Positions 51,201 through 60,200 of a stretch of DNA of 64,000 nt are shown one piece after another. The stretch spans positions 98,828,668 to 98,892,667 of the forward strand of contig NC_088203.1 in assembly GCF_037126465.1 (NCBI RefSeq), given 5' to 3'. The notes beneath the pieces are model-generated. The model saw only the letters and a program-made list of their open reading frames with translations. It did no database searches and was not told where the DNA came from. The DNA comes from Ornithodoros turicata (taxonomy: Eukaryota > Arthropoda > Arachnida > Ixodida > Argasidae). The first letter of the stretch is position 1, and every line of letters begins with the position of its first letter. A program made the position numbers and the translations under genes.

Positions 51201-54200
51201 CCGACATTCGTCCGGAAAGTCTTCGGAAAACCCTGGGAAAACCTCAGACAGCACGGCCGGTGGTAGGATTCGAACCCATCACCTCTCAGTCTTCAGCACG
51301 ACCTTGGCTACCACTCACGAAGTGCCGCCGGTTTCCGCATTAAGCCACGAATGAGACACATACACGCTGATACCTGCATGGCGCTTAGAAATGAAGCATA
51401 ACTATTTCCCTATCATGTACCGTAGATGCACGAAGCATGACATATGAGCCAGCGCTTCCGCTTTCGATGCAGTGTGACTGCCAGTGAAGAACCGGATGAT
51501 CGAACAATAATTACGTGGTGTCGACAAAGAAGCTCTCATTTCCCCGTGCAACGACCGAGATCCGAGGGAATTCGCTTCCGCTTGGAACATTTACGGAAAT
51601 CCAGATCCACGACTGACTGGAATCTAAAGTCTGATTTCGCACCCGATAAGATGCTTTCCCGTCTACAGACATGCATTGCTGTAGATACGCGTTTGCTCAT
51701 TGCTTTCCCAACTCAAGCATATCATAGCACATATTGCCTGATAGTTCATTGCTTCTTATGAAAGACAAGTAAAGTAACAAAGACGAAGTACCGCCAACAA
51801 GTTAAAGTAATTAATTAAAGTATTTCCAAATAAATAAAAATAAACGAAGAACTAACTAAAGTGAAACACTGAACCCCGGTTTTATGGAAAGCAAAGGGGG
51901 ACTGAACTGATGTATAAAAACTAAACAAAAAAATTATGTTCTGAGTTACAGTAGGTACTTTGTAATTAATTTATTGGCGACGATTACAGATATTCTGGTG
52001 TCACTTTAATGGAAGGTACGTTATTTGAACGGTATAGATACGGAAAGGTACTTTTCTCCGCTATAAATATTTATGGTAAAGCATTCAGTACACTACAATG
52101 AAACCTGGTCGATTCAAATATGTCATATCTTCACACGGGTGCTGCGCATTAATTTGTTCATTAATTTTTTTTTCTTCTTTGCGTAACTGTAGCATCATCT
52201 TATTTCGTCCTAAACATACTCATAAGCGGATCCAAATGCTGTTCCTTACATAACGCGTTCACCAGCAACAAAAATTTAACATAATCAGTATGCACTTTTT
52301 TTCATTGTAGAACCCATTCATTTAGAAAGTGAAGCCCATCATTCCCATACAGGCGATACAGTATTATTCTTGCACTGTCAACTGCCACCGACTGGCAGAA
52401 ACCACTCACGAAGACGCACTCATCAAAGCACACATGGACCGACGAAGCCCTCCAACGGAGTTACCTGAAGGAAAAGTGTTGAGGAAACTTCCTGAACATC
52501 TCCGTCTCTAGGTGAACGAACCTATCTGTACAACCTCGAAAAATTCACGGAGGCTTGCGGACGACATTAGAAGCGCATGAAACCTTATCTTAACTTCCCC
52601 GATTCTTTTTATAACTGCAGTTTCAGCGGAGTTGGGCGCATGCTTTGCGGAACGGTGCAACGTATCCGAAATTATAGAACGGGACCGCGAGACAACAATG
52701 CAGTTTCCCGTTCCATTTGGAGCTTTTGTTAAACGGTACCTCGTGCGTGCAGGCCACCGAGTGTGTGGCATGGCTATCTGACCTTGCGAGGGACGATTTA
52801 AGTGAAAGCATCTTGTGTGATGTTAGAGGCTGGGAACGAAGATCCGGTTTGTACCTGAGTCACCGCGGATGAGGCTCTATGTTGTACGTTCACTTTCTTT
52901 TTTTTTTTTTTTACAATTACTGCTCACGGACATTAGCATACCTATGTTACCATAACAAATGACAACTTAAGTTTGAAAAACGTACCTTACTTTGTAAGCA
53001 TTCATACGTTACATTTTTCTCACTAAACTTGAACCCGTTGTCACTTCGTAACAGCTCGCGTCGGTCTTTGGCTAGCGCGCTGGCCATGTGACGTCGAGAC
53101 TGGGAGGTACCCGGGTTCGAATCCCGATGCCGGCTTTGTTGTCTGTTTTTTTTTTTTTTTTTTCAGGGGCGCTGTCAGATATATGTCGACACAGTTCCCT
53201 TAGAAGTCGGCCCAGGACGCACATTCCTCCAGAGTGTTAGTCATGACGTTGCCCACCTCTGTGAGGCCGACAACGGCGTGCTTTTTCAGAAGCAACACCA
53301 CCTTTGCCACTTCTTTATCTTCATTATGACTATCGTAGTTCTCTCGCGGCCTAAAATTCCAAATTGTTAGTTTATGATCACTATACTCTTGTATTGAAGT
53401 ATAGCGAACTGTGAAAAAACAGAGTGCATGATGTTATATTTATAGCTAATCTAGATCAGTTACGAAAAGACAACGAACGCCTCAGACAAATGCCGAAAGG
53501 CCAATATTTTACTTAATGTAGCTTATTCTATATGTTACCTTTACAGTAGCTCCTCTCTTTTTCTTTCTTTTTCTTCTGCGATATGAAACATTTCCGTTCT
53601 GTTACATAGGATTGCATGCGTACCGACATGCATATACATGGCGTTTTTTTTTTGTTTTTTTTTTTGTTCGACACCGACTTTTTTATAAAAATGCAGTGAG
53701 AGCAGCGCTGATGCCATCTTAGCAAGCGGGTTATGCGGCCAGAAGGACATCCTGTAGGACAGTGTATGCAACTACTGGACGAATAATTAGCTAAAATTCA
53801 TTAATTAACTTATTGATTAGATGTTTTCTTGGAAATGCGAGATAGCAGAGTTGGAGCCAGTCATCATTCAAATCCATCGTCCTTATTAAACACCCTGAGA
53901 AGTGAACGTGCTTTGAGATATAAAATGTCAAATTTCGCTATGAAAATGAGCCAAAACTAGTTAATTAATTAGCTATTTAGGTTCAGTTGCTGCGTACACT
54001 GTCGTACAGGATGTCCGCCTTGCCGCATAACCCGCCTGCCAAGATGGCATCAGCGCTGCCCTCACAGTTTTTTAAATAAAAAATCTGAGTCGAGTAAGAA
54101 AAAAAACACCCTGTATATTAAGCAATTTTGAATAGGCAATTTCACACCCAAGCGCCTTGTGGGGCACAAAACAAAAGAAGGTGCCCTTGAATCAAAGCCC

Positions 54201-57200
54201 TTGAAATGAAGGTGCCATTCACTGCGAATGCCCAAGAACCCAAAAGCCCAACCCAAACACCATGTGCTTGTATACCCTGTTCTAAAGCTCGCAATTGTGG
54301 TCAATATGCGTCGGCAGCATACTGGAGACATGCAGATATGACTATACATGGAACGATTTATAACTGGCATATTTACGTGCGATAACAACTGCACAGATAA
54401 GCACGCGGAATGTGAATGTGGATAATGTATGCCCGTTCCAAGTACAGCAGACATACAGCGGACTCGCTCCAACGTGTATACCATTCCTCTGATGGTGTCT
54501 ACCAGGTGTCTGCTCTATTATGATGAAAACGTGTCCGCCACGGTAGCAGCGCGTACATCTGGGGCACCTGTTGCAAGCACTGCGTGAAATGCGAAATCTG
54601 AAGCGATGCCCTGTACTCGCTGCAGCTTAGCTTATAAACAGATGATAAAGCGTGAGAACTACATATGAGGGTAGACCGCTTCACAAAGACGGCGCAACAA
54701 CGACAACAACAATAGATGATGAAGGTGAGATGGGGTGTTTCACTGCGGTGGTGCGACCGCTAAAAAATCGCGAAAAATCGTACTCGCGAACACAGCCTGA
54801 CGTTTATCCCGGCAAAGGAAGCAGCTCTGGAGTCACGAAACCAAATACTGGCGAATAACTTCGCAAATGAGAGAATGCGCGAATTCGCGAATATTAATAC
54901 ATCGAGAATAAAAATACGTTTACAGTACGACAGTGCAGACTGTTGCTTTCAGGAGACCATCTGCTTAGTTCGGTGACTATTTGCAGTCCTGGGGAGTAAA
55001 TTTCGGGGTTAGGAGACTAAAATGGGGAGTCATTCGAGTCTATAGGGGGCGAGAAGCAATTACATCCCATTTTGCTCCTTTTTTCCTTAGAGTGTACCTA
55101 CATTATAAAACAGCATGTCATTCGTCGCAACGTCACAAGCACCAAGTACGGTTTTAAAAAATATATAATTCTATCTTTTTTTAAAATTCTGTGTTAGCGC
55201 CGCGAAGCAACTGTGGCTATGAGCGGCGTACAGACGTGGACAGATGGAGAGAGGACAGCAGGAAGGAGTGGGGGACAGGGAAAAAAAATATAATTCTTGG
55301 AGAAGCTGAGCGTGCAATATACGCCAACCGAGGTTTATTTCGGATATACGTTATCTTAGTCGGCTCGCAGGCGCTACACAAAAACAGGGCGTCGAGTCAA
55401 GTGACGCAAGGATACGATACGGCCAGCGAGTGGCCAAAATACTACTTTCCTCTGTTATATCTTTTTCGGCGAACCCCCCGATATCTTCTACGAATCGCAG
55501 AGGATGACTTTGAGAACGACAGCGATCGACTGAACTCCTGATTTGAAGAGGCGAGCGAAAGGGAGAAGAAGAGAGCCGAGACTGAGATGCCAAGCAAGAA
55601 CTCTTGACGTGCATGAGTCGCGCATCGAATGTTTTGTTTAGTTCTATTCACGTATTGCAGCGTCAGGTGATTGTGATGATCCAAGGTAAACTGATGAGCC
55701 ACAATTAATGGCAGTGCCCGTAAGAATTATCCCTCTGCCCATCAACAACGGAAGCGATAATGATGCTAATATGGCTCACCGATATTAAGATGCCTCGATA
55801 CATCGGCAGCCTATCCCAGCAACTGTTTACGTTTCATTTTTAACTAATTAATTTTACGTTACGCGAAACGGACATCTCTGGCTGGAAGACCGCGCCCTTC
55901 TTCAGACGATATTGCAATGCATAGTAAATTTGTATTGCCATCTGTATTATGGAACAAGCTTAGTACTTGCCCTCGTCGCATTGCAAAACTAGTACTGCCC
56001 TCGCCCTAAAAACGAAGGTAAGTCAAAAAGCGTTTTTCACATAGTTTAGGTCATTAGAATACCTGTGAGAGGTCTCTTCTGGCCTCCCTCTCGCTGAGGA
56101 GACATACATACATACGGGAGAAAAAAATACCGCAACAACAACAAATAAATCGTGACTATGACCTGGGGTGATTCACCACTAGAGAGCAGTACACTACCCC
56201 ATTACATGCGAAACATTAGATGTGAGATATGAAAATGAAGTTAAAGTTATGTGCAAGTACAACAACTGAGCTCTCCTCCACTGGCTGCGCTGCGCTACGT
56301 CACAAAAAAGGAAGGTGAAGAAAAAAAAACACAAAATACCGCAAGGCAACTGTGGCTGCACTATATATATATCAAAGACGAAAGTTTTGAACCATGTAGA
56401 CGTGGCGGACTGACGTGACTTGCTGGTTATTTGTCACGAAATAAAACAGATAACAACACTGCTGAATCAATCCAAGTTCTGTCGTGGATGAGACAAACTA
56501 ACCATCATTCCATTTCAATCCAAGCTCACCAGTCAGTTATTACCCAGAAACCAATTACCGAAAAAAAAAAAAAACATCTGCTAACACTCGCATCCATATC
56601 CGAGGAGAAGTCACAGGGAAACATTTTAGCAGAAAGTGAGTGAGCTAAAAATGTCATTAGTGCACAATGTTAAATGATGTTAGTGTAGAGAGGCTACGTC
56701 TACCCAGTACCGCTCTAAACAACAACAATTATATTCTGACGACGAAGTGGGTCTCTAAAGATAGCATCGTAGATGCACGAAAACAAGATGAAAATGAAAG
56801 CCATACCTACATGTCTAACAGCAAAACCTTTTGCCTTGTCAAACACGCCGCACGCAAATGTGATTTTCTAACTCAGGTCGTTACACGAAGTAATGCCTCT
56901 GCGACATTCTCACAGCATCTTTCCAGTTGTCTTTTTGTTTTTTGTTTTTTGCCTGTATGCACGAAACATTTTGACGTTGCGCACGAACGCAGAGCGAATC
57001 CAGCCCACGAAACGTCAATGAAAGTGTAAAGGGAAAGTTGAAAGTTCCGTGTCAAGGGCGGCGGCAGCGTCTGCCCGGGGAAATTTCACGAAGGTTGACA
57101 GAGACGCAGCCTGTCTCCAACAAACGAGATTATCTCGTCTGTGTGGGAAGATGGCAGACAATAATGCCACGCTGATGACCCAGCAACATTGGGCGGTGTT

Positions 57201-60200
57201 TAGAAGCCGTGTGGCTGAGGCAGGCAGGAAAAGGTATTGCGCGACAGTCAGTTTTTGTGTTCTCTTTTTTTTGCTACTGGTTAGGCGTTGCTGGATCTTG
57301 GGTTCAAGGCACTTGGCTGTAATCGCTCGAATCTTGGCGGTAACAATCTCGCTGACAAATATTGACCTTCGCGTTGAATGGGCTGGATGCGTAGAAAGAA
57401 TATTGGCTGAGTATTGTGGGTACAATGGGGTATTGTGACTATGGTGACTCATCTAACGAGTAAACAACGCAAAACAGGGGGCATTGTATGCTATACAGCA
57501 CAGGGCGCTTCTCCGTTTTTGGTGCACGGTCTGGACTGTTTTTTATTTTTTTTAAATACCGTGTTAGCGCTGCGAAGCAACTGGGGCTATCAGAGGCGTG
57601 CAGACGTGTTTTTTTTTTTTCGTTCGAAAAAAAGATTCTGGAGCAGCTTGTCCAGCGGTGAGCGGGCTCACATCTCCATATTTTTTTTCCTACCATCATC
57701 ATCATCATCATCGTGGACAGATGGAAAGAGGATAGCAGGAAGGAGTGGAGGACAGGGGGGATTAGTATGCGTCCTGGGCCGACTTCAGGGGGAACTGGGC
57801 CGACATTCGTCCCCTGGAAAGTCTGTAGAAAGATAAATCCCCAGACAGCACAGCGGGTGCGGGGATTCAAACCCGCTTTGACTTCCCAGTCTCGGCGTCG
57901 AAAGGGGTCGTTACTGTATTAATGTGTGTCATTACCTTTTATTGTTTACTAACTGGTTGTGTCTTAAACGCGTGTGTAAATAGAACATTGGTCGACACTC
58001 TTCCTGTGACATAAGGGTTGCTGCTGTGGTCTTAGAACCATTGTATTGAAGCGGAGGTGTGGACCTAAAGACTAAGGAAAAAAATCGCAACTGTATCACC
58101 ATGCGATCGGCCAAGACTACGTAAGACAATAGAAAAACGAAAATTCCTAGCGGAAGGAATCTCGGTTGAACAAGGCGCAAGAAGGTCTGGGTCACATATC
58201 GCAGTCTAGGCAATGACAACTTTGTGGAAAGCAAAGAAAGGGAAGATATCTCTGGTAAATCGAGAGTCAGTTAAGACAAATCCCACAGATCACAGGTTTC
58301 AACTCAGCAGGAACGCCAACGTGGTAGTGGGGGTCGTCAAAACGCGTTTCCGATTACTTCACGTCGGTACATTACGAAGAACGTCAGTTACATTAGATAG
58401 TCTGCATTACGTCAAAATACACGCTGGAAGGTATTGACGGGCACGCTGTATGCGTGATTTATGTATCGTTTGGTGAAAGCCTGGTTGTCGCTTAACAGGC
58501 TCACCGGTGCATATAGGTGTGACATCTTGAAAGCTCTCGTTCGTGAAATACCAGAGCTCGCCTTTCATGGTGTGACAGGTACTATATACGGTTTGTTTGA
58601 AAAGGATGGGAATAACTCGTGAAAAGTTAGTCGCCTGTCCCAGAGACCCTGACGTTCCGCGGTTGCTTGTTAGCGTACTTCCGCTCTCGACGTAGTTCAG
58701 TTTCGTTTGTTTGACGGATGGCGCCAAATACCAGGGGACTATACAGCGAATATTTCATCTGTTGCACTTGTCAATGTCATTGTTCATCTGTTACACACAC
58801 AAGCAACCATACCCACTATTCTACACAGGCTCAATACAAATGTGCAGCGCCTCCTGGTTAACAGGATCTGCTCGGGATTCGCGTCTGTGCAAGGTCGACC
58901 CAGGGTTACGCTTTCGAGCACCACCTTCCTTCACGCGACAAACGACGGCTGTCCTACATAGGCTACGGCTCAATGTGCCGTACAGCGCACGAGACTCTCC
59001 GAACTGTAGTGAGTATGGCGTTGTAGTGGACGTAGAACACACCCTTCTCAGCTGTCGGAAATACGTTGCTGCTCGAAGGGCATTAGAGACGAGCCTCTCT
59101 CGTGTGGACTCCCGGGCCTTCGACATCGCGAAACTGTTAGGTCAGTAGAGCCTGGAGCTTTCAGCTGGAGCGACGTGCTGGAGCTTTCGTTTTCGGTTCA
59201 TCGCCATTAACAGTCATTAAAGGTCCTCCGTCGTCCGACAAGGCGCTAAGGGCACTTGAAGACTTTCTGCATACAACCGGGCTTATTGACGTTCTATGAC
59301 ACGCTGAATGTATGATGTGTCCTGTGTGTGCCCCCAGCGATCCCGACATTTTACTCTCACTTGGTCGAAACTTTTGAGCTATACATGTTGAACTTCATTA
59401 TCATCTCTGTTCTTCTCTGGACATAATCTCTCTTTTTTTTTTAAATTAACTCATCATCTGTATGTGCTTTCTGTGTGTAAGTGTACTGGGGCGCCAGTTC
59501 GACTTCGTCGAAACTCACATATATCCCCATTTTTTTCTTTATCACATCACATCACATCACAAATCCACTGTTGCGGTAACTCTACCTCTTCATTCAACAA
59601 GCGATGGCTTATGCTAATATATGGTTTTAAAAGAGAAATGTGTTTGTGAATAGGATGATCAGTAAAACCTTACAACATTGGGCTAATCGAATATTCACAT
59701 ATCAACATTACCGCATTAACCTCTTATGTAGCAGCACATTTTGAGTGGCTGTACTATACGAGAACATCTCTTCTGGAATTTAATTAGATGTTTCCATGCT
59801 CTATGAAGTTCACATCTCTTATGAAAAAAGGATAGTACGAGCTACCGTTCATTACAAATCAATGTTCTATTGCTTTTTTATTAGGGAACTTATTTTTCAA
59901 ACCGTACTGGGCTCAGTTGTCGCTTGTTGTGTTCAATAAATGCTCGTATTACGCAGATGTACTGTACTGAGGAGTTCGATGCGCGGGCCTAGTACGTATA
60001 GGCTTCTTCGCGAATTGCATTAATGTCATTAAATGGAAGACGCGAGATCTTTTATGTTTAGCTATGCAAATACTTGTTTTGTTGTGTCGCCATTGGAAGC
60101 GTAGTACTCAATATTCGATAGATAGACCATGATCACACAACAGAGGTTATTTGTGGTGAGAAGCGTCACCACGGGGATGTTGCAGGTACGCTCGCGCTGA

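Noticed and set aside
51100..51354. Small protein with LSRLQGELCRHSSGK-like sequence, repeated elsewhere
   Set aside because: It is SINE family 2 read in one frame; the same peptide recurs wherever the SINE does.
53633..54117. LTR retrotransposon
   Set aside because: The repeats are inverted, not direct, there is no primer-binding site or polypurine tract, and the site duplication is TA.
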